A DNA stretch of 64,000 nucleotides from Chryseobacterium potabilaquae (GCF_902728265.1 NZ_CACVBR010000007.1:1-64000), one strand, 5' to 3'. Counted from the stretch's first letter, positions 34,990 to 45,918 are shown. The notes: generated from the sequence alone by a model not told the origin. Numbers and translations are program-made.

Positions 34990-37900
34990 TTAATCTGGAC
35001 ACGTTTGTGTTTCCATACAATGCCATGCAAATGTAGTTCCCCCATCAGTGGAAGTGTACATTTTCAAACATTGATTGGTAGTATCATATATCATCATACC
35101 TTCTACTGGAGTAGTAATGATAAGTGTCGTACCATCATCAGCTACCGGTTGGTTGGATGTATTGAATTTTACTCTATTCAATACAAATCCTTTTGCTTTA
35201 GCTTCTAAAGCTATCCATCCTCCTTTACGCACCATTGGCCAATTATCAGACTGATCCGCTCCGGCTCTGCCTAGTGACGTGATTCCCAATTTGGTATCTA
35301 ATGTAATACCTCCAGTAGTTGCCCCCGGTTTATAACAGAATGGAGTCACAAGACATAGGGCATCTTGAATTAAGCTATCTATAGAACTTCCAAGTCCCTG
35401 ACCTTGTAGCCCATCTACATCGGCTGCTCCTCCTGGATTTACCATCAAAGGTACTCCTTGCGCATCGATACAAGCTGCGGTAGCACAAAGGTTTTGATTA
35501 GAGGCTGATGATCCTGTTCCTGCTTCTACTGTTCCTGCTGAATTGACAAGCATCGCTATAGCTACATTATCTCCTCCTTCCAAAGCATCAAGACAACCAT
35601 CATTATCGGAATCTAGATCTAGATGATCAAAAATACCATCATTATCAGTATCCCTGAAAACAGGAAGAAGGCAAGGATTATCGAATCCTATTCTCTGATC
35701 ATTAAACAATCCTCCGGTAGATCCCGTATACCCAAAATAGGCCTGTGTAGAACCTAAAATATCCATAATTGAGTTGGAACCTGACGCAGGAAATGTATGC
35801 GCAGCCACAGGATTGCCATCAAATGTATAAGCAAGAGTATTTGTTACTGCAGACCAATTGACAGTTACTTCATGCCACATTCCATCTTTTGCCGTAGTCT
35901 GATTAGGTTTCAAAGATCCATCTGCGGATAAAGCAGTCCAATTAGAAGATGTTCTTATTGTTCCATGATCATATCCTGGATCTCCCGGATTCATAAAAGT
36001 ATCGAGTTCTAAGGCAATACCATTGGCAATCCCCTGAGCTCCAAGTCCTCCTCCATTAGAACCTATTGCATTATAACTACTGGGTGAGTTTTGGAATACC
36101 ACTGCCAATCCATCAGCTCCTCCGGCATTTGCGCCTAAATAAACCTGCATTGTGAATGAAAAATTCTTAGAAAAATCGATTTTTCCATACGTCCAAGCAT
36201 TACCTTCTTGGTTATTTGCAGGTGGAGTGATCTGAATTTGAAAAGCAGGTCCCGCCATATGATCTGTCGGAACATTTGAATTATAATTAATTTTAAATGA
36301 AAAGGCAGGGTCACCATTAAATCCACTTTCGGTACAATCAGGAATTCCGTCATTATCATCATCCATATCTAAATCATCAGGAATACCATCTCCATCAGAG
36401 TCAACGAATGGGATAACAAGACAAGTGGCATCCTGAATTGAGCTGTTTACAGAACTTCCAAGTCCCTGACCTTGTAATCCATCAGTATCAGCTGCTCCTC
36501 CTGGATTTACAACCAAAGGCACCCCTTGAGCATCTACACAAGTTGCGCTAGCACAAAGGTTTTGATTAGAGGCTGGTGAACCAGCTCCTACTACTACTGT
36601 TCCTCCTGAATTGACAAGCATCGCTGTAGTTACATTATCTCCTCCTTCTAAAGCATCAAGACAACCATCATTATCCGAATCCAGATCTAAATGATCAAAA
36701 ATACCATCATTATCTGTATCCAAGAAAACAGGAAGAAGGCAAGGATTATCGAATCCTATTCTCTGATCATTAGTAGCACCTCCAGTAGATCCTGTATATC
36801 CAAAATAGGCTTGTGTAGAACCTAAAATACCTATAATTGAATTAGAACCTGATGTAGGAAATGTATGCGCAGCCACAGGATTACCATCAAATGTATAAGC
36901 AAGAGTATTTGTTACTGTAGACCAATTGACAGTTACTTCATGCCACATTCCATCTTTTACCGTAGCCTGACTAGGTTTAAGAGGTCCGTCCCCTGATAAA
37001 GCAGTCCAATCAGAAGATGTTCTTATTGTTCCATGATCATATCCTGGGTCTCCCGGATTCATAAAAGTATCAATTTCTAAGGCAATACCATTAGCAATCC
37101 CTTGAGCTCCAAGTCCTGCTCCATTAGAACCTATTGCATTATATCCATTTGGTGAGTTTTGAAATACGACTGCCAATCCATCAGCTCCTCCGGCATTTGC
37201 GCCTAGATAAACCTGCATGGTGAATGAAAAATTCTTAGAAAAATCGATTTTTCCATACGTCCAAGCATTCCCTTCTTTATTAGTTGAAGGTGGAGTAATC
37301 TGAATTTGAAAAGCAGGTCCCGCCAGATGATCTGTAGGAACATTTGCATCATAATTAATTTTAAATGAAGAGGTAGGTGTTCCATTAAATCCACTTTCGG
37401 TACAGTCAGGAATACCATCATTATCGTCATCCAAATCTATATCATCAGGAATACCATCCCCGTCCGAGTCAAGGACTGGCGTAACAAGACAAATCGCATC
37501 CTGAACTGAACTGTTTATAGAACTTCCAAGTCCCTGTCCTTGTAGCCCATCAGCATCAGCAGCACCTCCTGGATTCACTATTAATGGGACTCCTTGTGCA
37601 TCTACACAGGTTGCGCTAGCACAAAGGTTTTGATTAGAAGCTGATGATCCTGTACCGACTCTTACATCTCCTTGAGCACTTACAAGCATAGCACTGGTAA
37701 CATTATCTGAGCCTTCTAATGCATCAAGACAACCATCATTATCCGAATCAAGATCGAGATAATCCGGAATACCGTCACTATCACTGTCTTTAAGAATAGT
37801 GAGAGAAGGATTACCAGTATCTAAATTATAACCACCTATAGATAACGGAGTAGCGTCAGAAACAGATGGTCCGGTTCCATACCAATCTGTAAGGAAAGGA

Positions 37901-40900
37901 ATAGTTCCTGTGGTAGAACTTATTTCTACTCGAGCTCCAGGAACAATACCTGAAGTATTGGTAAGGGTTGCAAATGAATAACTTGCATCATGTGAAAATG
38001 GTTGCCAAGTCGTAATAGGATTTCCATTAAACAACATACTACCCGTATTGGCAGTCTTAACAAATATTGTTAAGTAATTGGCATATATCATAGTACTAGG
38101 GATGGTTAGAATGGCAGGTCCCAAAGTAGCCTTATTAATATCCTGTATGGTTGTTATAGATGGATCATCATTATAAGGAATTACTTTTACAATTTGCACA
38201 GGAATATTGGTTTCAATGATTTGAGAAGACCCTATTGCTTGCGTATATACATAAGAGTCTCCAGGATCCGCTAATACTGCCATAATAGCCCCATCAATCT
38301 CAACAACTGTATTTTTTTTAGTTGCCACAATTGACATTCTTCCTGTATTTCCTGCACTTCTTGTTAGGAATTTAGTTCCCAACAATTTATCGGGCAGTAA
38401 ATATTCCAGTAAGTTATCACACGCTCCCGATGTTCCATTAGCACATTTGGTATATACCATCACTCCTACATCTTTGGAAGATACTACAGAGTATCCTGTT
38501 AAATCTGTAGATCCATTTTCATATATATAATTTTGTCCACCGTTTAAAGCAAAAGTCGCAACAGTTACACCTGCTTTATTTTTAACTTCCACATTATTCC
38601 CATCGCTTGTACTGAATATCTGTACTCCATTAGCAGGGGTAGCTCCTACATTATAAGAAGACACGGTGTATTTCCTACCTCTCAAGGAAGAAGGATATAC
38701 CACAGCAATATCTTGAGCTGTTGCAGTAGTCCCATATATCTCCTGTAAAATAGAAATAGGACCAGAGGAGTTTAATTCCACATATTTCCCGGTCGTAACC
38801 TGATTTATAGTATTATCCGGAACTTGATTACCCATCAAAGTGATCTCTAGAATTCCAGACGCCGGTATAGATTGTGTAGTAGGAGTACCATTATAAGGAG
38901 CATAAGTAACAGATGTACCTACATCTCCGGTCACATATAAAACCCATTTAATGGCTGTCGCGTTGATATAATTGGGCGTATTATAAATTTTAAAAGCAGT
39001 ATCATTCAATGATAATGAGCTTTCTACGGTATCCAAAATTCCATCATTATCCGAGTCTAAATCCAAATCATCAGGAATACCATCTCCATCAGAATCTACT
39101 ATGACAGTAGTTGGATCTGGTAATGGAACAGGATAATCTTCAATTTCACCATTAGCATAGATAGTCCCATAATTTCCTGTATTGAGTCCATCTCCAATAG
39201 AACGTTCGTCTATATCTAAGGTAGAAGTATTGTCTGTTAAAGTTGCTGTAGTCAAGCGTAATCTCATATAGGTACGATTAACTCCCGTATTGAAGTAGAA
39301 CGGGGACGTCCAGGTGAGAGGTACTGTTTGAAGCCCTGAAGTTCCTGTTATAGTAGTCGATGTATATTCGAAAGGGGAAAATCGTCCATTCCCATCCATG
39401 TCGATCCAGGCATGCAATGTAGCTGTTCCGGCAATCGTTTTATTCACATTAACATTAACGCTATAGGTCGTCGTCGTTGGCCCTAGTTCGGGCAAGGTTC
39501 CTGTAATACCATCTTCATCAGCACCGTCACCATTAGTACCTCCATTATCTTCTCCCGGTTGTACCGCTATTTTAGAAACTTCAGTATCAAAAGCATTTCC
39601 TAAAAACAGAGTTGATTCCGGTTTATGCCTTGCCGGCACATAATTATGTTGGCTATTAAGCTCATAATCATCAGGTGCATCTCCGAAATCAAATACAGGA
39701 TTTTCAACTGCAAGTCTATAATCTTCTACTTCTCCAATACTTGGTATTGCAAAAGTCCCTGAGATTGAACCATCTGCTATGGAGGCCTCATCATATGGAG
39801 TAATTCCATTATCAGTTAAATTGGTCCCAGCAAGTCTCAATCGTAAATATACATGGGGATGTACAATTAAACTTGTGACAGACTCCGGCCAGCTTAGATT
39901 AACAGAAGTTGTATTAGTAGGTACGGGTACTGAAATCCTTTCTCCTATTTCAAATATACCATTATCATTTGCATCCAACCATCCATATAATGTTCCGGAA
40001 GCGCCCGAAGTATTATTTACAGTAACTGGAAGAGTAAATGCAATAGTAGGAGATACTGGGGGAGCTGTTGGATCAATTCCGTCTTCATCCAATCCATCTC
40101 CATTAGTTCCATTATTATCTGCATTGGGTGCTACACTTTGAGGGCCAAATTCTGTATCAGGGATTGTAGCTCCAAGATAGAACGTTGAGCTAGGTAGATG
40201 TCTAGCTGCATATAATGCCCCTGTCGGCTGATCATAAGAAACGGGAACATCTCCAAAATCATATGCCGTATTTGTAGCAAGTCTATAATCTTCTACTTCT
40301 CCAAAGTTTTGGGTAGTAGCAGTATAATTTCCACTACTAAGACCATCGGCAAAAGATCTAGTATCTCCGTCGTTGGTAGAAGCACTATTAGATAGGGCAT
40401 TATTTGCTAACCTGAGTCGCATATATACATTGGGGCTGCTTCCTGTACTTGCTGTTTGGGCAGCAGTCCAGTTAAGAGTCACCATTCCATTAGTTCCATT
40501 TGGAACATTCACAGAGCTGTATTCTGCAGCTTGAAATTTACCATCATTATTAAAATCTATCCAACCATAAAGCGTTGCACCGCTACCAATAGAATTGGTG
40601 ACTGTAACCGGTAAAGCAAATGCCGTATTGGGAGTAATCGAAAAAGAAGAAGGATCAATCCCATCTTCATCTAATCCATCCCCATTGATTCCGTTATTAT
40701 CTGCATCTTGTGCCACACTATGAGCTGTGGGCTCAATATCTACTGTGGCTCCTATTCTTAAAAGATCATTGGCTACTTGTCTTGCAGGCAAAAATCCTGA
40801 AGCAGAAGTAGCATAAGTATTAGGAACATCCCCAAAATCATACAAGTCTACAGGGAGTTGATAATCTTCCACTTCTCCAAAGGGAGTAGTAGCCGCATTC

Positions 40901-43900
40901 GCACTATTTGCACTAGACGTGGCTCCATTTCCAATACTTCTTTCATCAAGCGTTGCTCCTCCTGAAGCTACCGTAGTAAAGTCCTGAAGGTTTTGATTAG
41001 AAAGTCGTAATCGTAAATAAATTGTATTAACTCCTGAAGGTATTTGTGCTGTTTGTGCGGCGCTCCAGGTGAGAGTAAGATTAGTATTGGTGGCTAATGA
41101 AGTGCTTGTTGTAGCCACTTCTTCCACTTGAAACCGTCCATCGTTATTTAGATCAATCCAGCCATATAAGTATTTAGTTCCGGTTAAAGAGCTTGGAATA
41201 CTTATTGGAACAGAAATACTAGAAGCCATACCTCTACTTATAGATACAATAGAAGGTTGTAGGGCGTCTTCATCAGCAGACCCTACGGCATTATCTCCTG
41301 TTGTATTGTTTTCATTAGGTGAAGTGACTGACGCAGGAGTTGATTCAAAATCTATAAGAGACCCTAAGGTAAATCCTGTCAAAGGAGCATGCGCTGCAGG
41401 TAATAGATTATTATCTTTGTCATTTTCAAAAGACGCAGGAGCATCTCCATACTCATAGGTATCCACCACCTCAATTTGATAGTCTTCGACTTCACCATTA
41501 GTAGGGTTTACATGATTTGTAGCATCTCCCGTTGAAGTTGCTCCATTACCAATACTCCTTTCATCTAAAATAGCCCCTCCTGTGGCTACCGTAGTAAAGT
41601 CATTCAAAAACCTATCAGAGAGCCGTAATCTCATATATAATTGAGTAGCTCCATTAACTATAGTAGAAGTCTGTGCGGTTGGCCAGGTCAGAGTTTGTGT
41701 ACTACTTCCTGCTGTTCCAAAAGAAGTAGTAGCCACTTCTTCCACTTGGAATTTTCCATCATTATTGAAATCAATCCAACCATATAGATATTTGGTGCCT
41801 GAAGTATTTACTACAGGAACACTTAAAACATAAGAAACTCCCTTTCTAATTTGGTTCAAGGAAACATCTATGGCATCCTCTTCCAAACCATCTCCATTCG
41901 CACCATTGTTGTCTGCGCCGACCGCTACACTATGAGGAGTAAGTTCAACACCAGGAACTATATTTCCTAAGGATAGACCAGCAAGTGAAATATGACCTGC
42001 AGGTACAAAGTTTCCATCTTTATCATTATCATAAGAAATTGGGACATCTCCAAAATCATAAAGATCTACAGGAAGTTGATAGTCTTCTATTTCTCCGAAA
42101 GGAGTAGCAGCAGCATTCACACTATTAGCAGTGGTTGTTGCTCCATTACCAATACTTCTCTCATCCAGCGTTGCTCCTCCTGTCGCTACCGTAGTAAAAT
42201 CTTGTAAATCTAAATTGGATAATCGTAATCTTAGATAGATTTTAGTCGTTCCGGAAGCAATCTGATTGGTCTGAGCAGTTGTCCACGTGAGTGTAAGATT
42301 GGTTGAGGTATTCCCCGTAGTATTATTAGTAGCAATCTCTCCAGCCTGAAAACGACCGTCTCCATTGAGATCTAGCCAGCCATATAAATATTTCCAGCCG
42401 GATAAAGAACTTGGAATACTGATAGGAACTGAAAGACTATATGGAGCTCCACGATTTACACTCATTAAAGAAGTTAAAGCATCTTCATCCGCTAATCCCA
42501 CTGCATTATCACCAGCAATATTATTTTCATTGGGAGAAGTGACTGAGGCTGGATTTGATTCAAAATCTATAAGAGACCCTAAGGTAAATCCGGTCAAAGG
42601 AGCATGCATTCCAGGTAATGGATTACTATCTTTATCATTCTCAAAAGAAGCAGGAAGATCCCCATATTCGTAGGTATTCACGACTTCAATTTGATAATCT
42701 TCTACTTCACCATTCGCAGGGGTCACATAATCGGTAGGATCATTGGTCGACGTTGCTCCACTACCAATACTTCTTTCATCAAGAGTTGCTCCTCCTGTTG
42801 CCACTGTAGTAAAATCATTCAAAGATCTATCTGAGAGTCTTAATCTCATATACAGCTTATTCGCACCTGAAGCTATTGTCGCAGTTTGAACAGCTGTCCA
42901 AGTAAGAGTTTGGGTACTGCTTCCTGAGGTTGAAAATGAAATACTCGCAAATTCTTCGGCCTGAAACTTTCCATCATTATTAAAATCTATCCAACCATAT
43001 AGGTATTTAGTACCCGAAGGATTAGTAACAGGAACACTTAAAACATAAGATACTCCTTTCCTGATTTGGTTCAAGGAAACATCTATAGCATCCTCTTCCA
43101 AACCATCTCCATTTGTCCCATTATTATCCGCACCATCAGCCACACTGTGAGGAGTGAGCTCGGTACTGGGAAGTAGGCTTCCAAGAGACAAGCCGGTAAG
43201 CACTGTATGGGCAGCAGGAACATACACACCATCCTTCGTAAAATCATAAAGGGTCGGGGTATCTCCGTAATCAAATATAGCTGAGGTTACACTAGCCCAG
43301 CTTCTTCCTACATTGATCCCATCAACCTCAAGAGTAGGAGCATTTGATGCATTTCCCTGGTAAAGAAAAGCATACGTTAACAAGCCTACATCACCGATAG
43401 CTGGAGCTGTTACAATATCAGCGGTAACAGGCTCTGAAGCAAGGGAAGGATTGACATATAATTTTATCTCATCATTCTGAGCTCCCGTAACAAACTCATA
43501 TTTAAGAACCAACATAATATTGGTATTAAAAGGTCGTACGGTGGTTTCGTATTCCGCAGAAGCCGCTGTTTTTCCAACTCCGAAGCTGAAACCAATACCA
43601 TTTGAGCGGATATACACACTGGCATTAGGGCCAGAAGCTCCTAATGCAAAAAAGAAATCACCTATAGCCTGGGCTTGGGATACATTAACGATCAGGGAAG
43701 AATAAACTCCCGGATTAGAGACATCTAAAGAAGCAGAGGTAAAAGAATGGTATACATCCTGTCCACTACTACTTAAACTTACCTTACTTCCGATATTATT
43801 TGAGATCGTATTCGGATAAGTAAGATTGCCATTCGCAACAGTCACGGAAGGGCTTCCTCCTGCTTGTTGGGACCAATGGGCATTAGTCAACAAAGTTCCC

Positions 43901-44034
43901 GAAGGATAATTGAAGCTTTCTGTAAGAAGAGTCTGAGCTTCAGCTCTTCCTATCAAAACTGTTATCACAAAAGAAACAGTCAGACAGAAGCTCCGGATAC
44001 CGGGATCTAAAAAATTGTATTGTAATATTTTCAT
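34990..44034 (-). CDS. Giant secreted multidomain protein: seven GEVED modules, IgGFc-binding-like, TSP3-like repeats, two lectin domains
   Basis: 3014 residues with a signal peptide ending GRAEAQ (1-34). Residues about 35-245 form a jelly-roll/LamG-like N-domain. Seven GEVED modules of about 200 residues start near 253, 453, 659, 859, 1062, 1257 and 1446, each closing with GE(V/I)EDY. An IgGFc-binding-like domain lies at about 1710-2060. Calcium-binding DSDGDGIPDD-type repeats occur six times (first near 1646). Two L-type-lectin-like domains (about 2215-2440 and 2570-2795) share the block FTMQVYLGANAGGADGLAVVF. The last 100 residues carry GMMIYDTT, and no T9SS sorting tail is seen. Likely a surface adhesin. 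First gene of a three-gene operon. Confidence 0.85.
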   Translation of the reverse strand: MKILQYNFLDPGIRSFCLTVSFVITVLIGRAEAQTLLTESFNYPSGTLLTNAHWSQQAGGSPSVTVANGNLTYPNTISNNIGSKVSLSSSGQDVYHSFTSASLDVSNPGVYSSLIVNVSQAQAIGDFFFALGASGPNASVYIRSNGIGFSFGVGKTAASAEYETTVRPFNTNIMLVLKYEFVTGAQNDEIKLYVNPSLASEPVTADIVTAPAIGDVGLLTYAFLYQGNASNAPTLEVDGINVGRSWASVTSAIFDYGDTPTLYDFTKDGVYVPAAHTVLTGLSLGSLLPSTELTPHSVADGADNNGTNGDGLEEDAIDVSLNQIRKGVSYVLSVPVTNPSGTKYLYGWIDFNNDGKFQAEEFASISFSTSGSSTQTLTWTAVQTATIASGANKLYMRLRLSDRSLNDFTTVATGGATLDERSIGSGATSTNDPTDYVTPANGEVEDYQIEVVNTYEYGDLPASFENDKDSNPLPGMHAPLTGFTLGSLIDFESNPASVTSPNENNIAGDNAVGLADEDALTSLMSVNRGAPYSLSVPISIPSSLSGWKYLYGWLDLNGDGRFQAGEIATNNTTGNTSTNLTLTWTTAQTNQIASGTTKIYLRLRLSNLDLQDFTTVATGGATLDERSIGNGATTTANSVNAAATPFGEIEDYQLPVDLYDFGDVPISYDNDKDGNFVPAGHISLAGLSLGNIVPGVELTPHSVAVGADNNGANGDGLEEDAIDVSLNQIRKGVSYVLSVPVVNTSGTKYLYGWIDFNNDGKFQVEEVATTSFGTAGSSTQTLTWPTAQTSTIVNGATQLYMRLRLSDRFLNDFTTVATGGAILDERSIGNGATSTGDATNHVNPTNGEVEDYQIEVVDTYEYGDAPASFENDKDNNLLPAAHAPLTGFTLGSLIDFESTPASVTSPNENNTTGDNAVGSADEDALQPSIVSISRGMASSISVPISIPSSLTGTKYLYGWIDLNNDGRFQVEEVATTSTSLATNTNLTLTWSAAQTAQIPSGVNTIYLRLRLSNQNLQDFTTVASGGATLDERSIGNGATSSANSANAATTPFGEVEDYQLPVDLYDFGDVPNTYATSASGFLPARQVANDLLRIGATVDIEPTAHSVAQDADNNGINGDGLDEDGIDPSSFSITPNTAFALPVTVTNSIGSGATLYGWIDFNNDGKFQAAEYSSVNVPNGTNGMVTLNWTAAQTASTGSSPNVYMRLRLANNALSNSASTNDGDTRSFADGLSSGNYTATTQNFGEVEDYRLATNTAYDFGDVPVSYDQPTGALYAARHLPSSTFYLGATIPDTEFGPQSVAPNADNNGTNGDGLDEDGIDPTAPPVSPTIAFTLPVTVNNTSGASGTLYGWLDANDNGIFEIGERISVPVPTNTTSVNLSWPESVTSLIVHPHVYLRLRLAGTNLTDNGITPYDEASIADGSISGTFAIPSIGEVEDYRLAVENPVFDFGDAPDDYELNSQHNYVPARHKPESTLFLGNAFDTEVSKIAVQPGEDNGGTNGDGADEDGITGTLPELGPTTTTYSVNVNVNKTIAGTATLHAWIDMDGNGRFSPFEYTSTTITGTSGLQTVPLTWTSPFYFNTGVNRTYMRLRLTTATLTDNTSTLDIDERSIGDGLNTGNYGTIYANGEIEDYPVPLPDPTTVIVDSDGDGIPDDLDLDSDNDGILDTVESSLSLNDTAFKIYNTPNYINATAIKWVLYVTGDVGTSVTYAPYNGTPTTQSIPASGILEITLMGNQVPDNTINQVTTGKYVELNSSGPISILQEIYGTTATAQDIAVVYPSSLRGRKYTVSSYNVGATPANGVQIFSTSDGNNVEVKNKAGVTVATFALNGGQNYIYENGSTDLTGYSVVSSKDVGVMVYTKCANGTSGACDNLLEYLLPDKLLGTKFLTRSAGNTGRMSIVATKKNTVVEIDGAIMAVLADPGDSYVYTQAIGSSQIIETNIPVQIVKVIPYNDDPSITTIQDINKATLGPAILTIPSTMIYANYLTIFVKTANTGSMLFNGNPITTWQPFSHDASYSFATLTNTSGIVPGARVEISSTTGTIPFLTDWYGTGPSVSDATPLSIGGYNLDTGNPSLTILKDSDSDGIPDYLDLDSDNDGCLDALEGSDNVTSAMLVSAQGDVRVGTGSSASNQNLCASATCVDAQGVPLIVNPGGAADADGLQGQGLGSSINSSVQDAICLVTPVLDSDGDGIPDDIDLDDDNDGIPDCTESGFNGTPTSSFKINYDANVPTDHLAGPAFQIQITPPSTNKEGNAWTYGKIDFSKNFSFTMQVYLGANAGGADGLAVVFQNSPNGYNAIGSNGAGLGAQGIANGIALEIDTFMNPGDPGYDHGTIRTSSDWTALSGDGPLKPSQATVKDGMWHEVTVNWSTVTNTLAYTFDGNPVAAHTFPTSGSNSIIGILGSTQAYFGYTGSTGGATNDQRIGFDNPCLLPVFLDTDNDGIFDHLDLDSDNDGCLDALEGGDNVTTAMLVNSGGTVVVGAGSPASNQNLCASATCVDAQGVPLVVNPGGAADTDGLQGQGLGSSVNSSIQDATCLVIPFVDSDGDGIPDDLDMDDDNDGIPDCTESGFNGDPAFSFKINYNSNVPTDHMAGPAFQIQITPPANNQEGNAWTYGKIDFSKNFSFTMQVYLGANAGGADGLAVVFQNSPSSYNAIGSNGGGLGAQGIANGIALELDTFMNPGDPGYDHGTIRTSSNWTALSADGSLKPNQTTAKDGMWHEVTVNWSAVTNTLAYTFDGNPVAAHTFPASGSNSIMDILGSTQAYFGYTGSTGGLFNDQRIGFDNPCLLPVFRDTDNDGIFDHLDLDSDNDGCLDALEGGDNVAIAMLVNSAGTVEAGTGSSASNQNLCATAACIDAQGVPLMVNPGGAADVDGLQGQGLGSSIDSLIQDALCLVTPFCYKPGATTGGITLDTKLGITSLGRAGADQSDNWPMVRKGGWIALEAKAKGFVLNRVKFNTSNQPVADDGTTLIITTPVEGMMIYDTTNQCLKMYTSTDGGTTFAWHCMETQTCPD
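35582..37730. repeat. 1068-bp tandem duplication inside the giant gene
   Basis: Equivalent positions recur at an interval of 1068 bp (356 codons), for example AAAGCATCAAG at 35582 and 36650, with a third related start near 37718. Each full unit carries one lectin domain plus the calcium-binding DLDSDNDGCLDALEGG linker. The two complete units are close to identical at the DNA level. Confidence 0.8.
41340..42700. repeat. 1215-bp higher-order repeat of paired GEVED modules
   Basis: CAAAATCTAT followed by the same 30-nt context recurs at 41346 and 42561, 1215 bp (405 codons) apart. Alternate modules are most alike (YEYGD type and YDFGD type), so the array grew by duplicating module pairs. Confidence 0.7.
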
Positions 44035-44990
44035 GGAAAATTAGTATTAGTATATATGTTTAGTTATTCTACTCTATACCATTCATAGCCGATAAATCAG
44101 AGCATCAACATGAGAGGATGATATGGGGGGAGGTCTGGACCTGATATCAGGATAATACCTCGAACATATTAATAAACTAGAAAGTAGTATGAGCATCTTA
44201 CTATATGGATGATCAAAAACAGAATACCAGCTTTGTTGGGCTTCTATCAGAAGAAGCTTTCTCAAAAAGGAAAAAACAATTATTTTTTCTTTCATTATAT
44301 ACAATGTTAGTTTTGGAAGAAATAAAAACGTTTTCAATAAAGTCACGAAAGATCCTGTCGCTTCTTTATTAGAAACAATAATTAATACAGACTATATTTT
44401 CTGTATCTATGTAAAATGATTTTTTTATCAACAAATACCTACCTATCCTGAAAGTCGATTGTAATATATTTTCATAATTTTATTTTAAGGTTATTAGATT
44501 ATTAATCATTCAAATTATTTACAATAAGGTCAAAAAGAGGTAAATAAAAATGGGAATCCTAATATGTGTAAATATACACCATGTATAGTATGTTCTACTT
44601 CAGGAGATCTATAGATTTATAATTATTAAAATTCAAAATACTATTTACTTGAGAATAATGAAAATATTACATTTATAAACAGTAAATAATATAAAAATTA
44701 ATATTATAAGTAAATTTTAAAACTTTGAATAATATTATTTATAGTTTTAAAATAACATTATTCAACTAAAAAACTTCAAAATTAATAGCAACCAACAACT
44801 TCATTTGTTAATATATGGAAGGTGAGTCGGTATAAGAATGTACAGAATATTTTAAATAATATGGCTATTTATAGTTTTCATTAAGAATTCACAATTATAT
44901 AGGAAATTAACTTTATCTCAACTTTTACATCTTCTATCATACAGCTAAAATCACCTATTAATTGATGAGAAAACTTTCGTTTGACATCTT
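44035..44990. other. 956-bp region between the giant gene and the HTH gene
   Basis: Very A+T-rich. It must contain the promoter of the giant-gene operon, but no TAnnTTTG element is visible near the ATG at 44034. A minus-strand frame at 44083-44346 exists but is not convincing as a gene. Confidence 0.45.
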
Positions 44991-45317
44991 TCAAATAAGA
45001 TATCTCTTTTTCCATTCTCTAAGAGTATATCTACTTAATTTAAAATGCCTTGCCGCTTCAGAATTATTAAGTTTAAATTTTTTTTGGTAGTCTAGTATAT
45101 ATAAAATGCTGGATTGGCTATAAGCCTTGTGACTTTGGTTAAAAGATTCTGTATCTTCATCAACAGCCCCAAAAATTCTTTTATTCAAATCTATAATATC
45201 CATTGTTGATAAACTCTCCTTGCTAAGAAGAGGTTTACAGAGTTCTTTTTTTTCCGGATATTTTTGATCTAAAATATCCTTGAAGATAAGTTTGTAATTA
45301 ATGGTGGATTTTATCAT
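44991..45317 (-). CDS. Small helix-turn-helix protein
   Basis: 108 residues, no signal peptide. The C-terminal 35 residues (YQKKFKLNNSEAARHFKLSRYTLREWKKRY) are a homeodomain-like helix-turn-helix of the kind found in transposases and in a group of small Weeksellaceae regulators. The N-terminal 70 residues are helical and unrecognised. There is no catalytic domain, so it is not itself a transposase. It is last in a set of four same-strand genes (glycosyltransferase, LuxR-type regulator, HTH, HTH), 100 nt after the previous one. Confidence 0.7.
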   Translation of the reverse strand: MIKSTINYKLIFKDILDQKYPEKKELCKPLLSKESLSTMDIIDLNKRIFGAVDEDTESFNQSHKAYSQSSILYILDYQKKFKLNNSEAARHFKLSRYTLREWKKRYLI

Positions 45318-45417
45318 AGTAACTAAATGGTTTTTATATTAAAAGGAATATATTATTTGTTCTTTATTTTCTTTCAGTATATAATTAAGTAAGCATAGTA
45401 TAATAGCCTCCTCTCTA

Positions 45418-45918
45418 CTATTCCTTAACTTGTATATATTTTTTGATCCATGTATGGAGTGTACTGGAAGGAATCCCATACTCTTCTATAATTTGTTTGG
45501 TCGTTTTCTTTTCTTTTTCAATAAGCTCTAAAATAAAATCAATAATTCCTTTAGAATAAATATTCTTACGAAACTCTAACGATTTAACGCTATTTTTGGA
45601 ACTCTTTGAACCTGCAGTTGCCTGCCTTGAATAAAGAATAAGATGTTGGGAATAAATTCTGAAAAAATCATAATGCAATAGCTTACTCCAACTCAATAAA
45701 ATATCTAATTCCAGACTTTTGGATGCATACATTCTTTCCAACTCACCTTCTTCACAGTTAAAAAAACTACAAATACAAGAAGTTTCTATTTCACTTTCCA
45801 ACACTTTGAGATGAATCAATTCTCCTATATGAAAATTCTTGAACGTAAAGGGTTTCTCTATCATAAACTGTTCTTTTTTAGTATACTTTTGCGCCAACAA
45901 CCTTTGAAAGAAATGCAT
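45418..45918 (-). CDS. Helix-turn-helix protein of a transposase-like regulator family
   Basis: 166 residues if started at the ATG at 45918, which overlaps the TAA of the LuxR-type gene (TAATG, coupling). The ATG at 45864 (MIEKPFTFKNFHIGELI) is a good alternative, since family members usually begin there. The N-terminal part (IGELIHLKVLESE ... LLSWSKLLHYDFFRIYSQHLILY) resembles a lambda-repressor-like HTH, and the C-terminal part (YSKGIIDFILELIEKEKKTTKQIIEEYGIPSSTLHTWIKKY) is a transposase-type HTH. Such proteins are often labelled transposase but lack a DDE domain. Probably a regulator. Confidence 0.72.
   Translation of the reverse strand: MHFFQRLLAQKYTKKEQFMIEKPFTFKNFHIGELIHLKVLESEIETSCICSFFNCEEGELERMYASKSLELDILLSWSKLLHYDFFRIYSQHLILYSRQATAGSKSSKNSVKSLEFRKNIYSKGIIDFILELIEKEKKTTKQIIEEYGIPSSTLHTWIKKYIQVKE

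Noticed and set aside
39779..40141. 120-codon plus-strand frame inside the giant gene
   Set aside because: It lies antisense to well-conserved GEVED modules and has no gene-like signals; it is a shadow of the repetitive coding sequence.
44083..44346. 87-codon minus-strand reading frame just upstream of the giant gene
   Set aside because: No recognisable protein features beyond one hydrophobic patch, no ribosome-binding or promoter signal, and an odd Arg/Pro/Ser-rich end. It is more likely leader DNA, though a short upstream peptide cannot be excluded.
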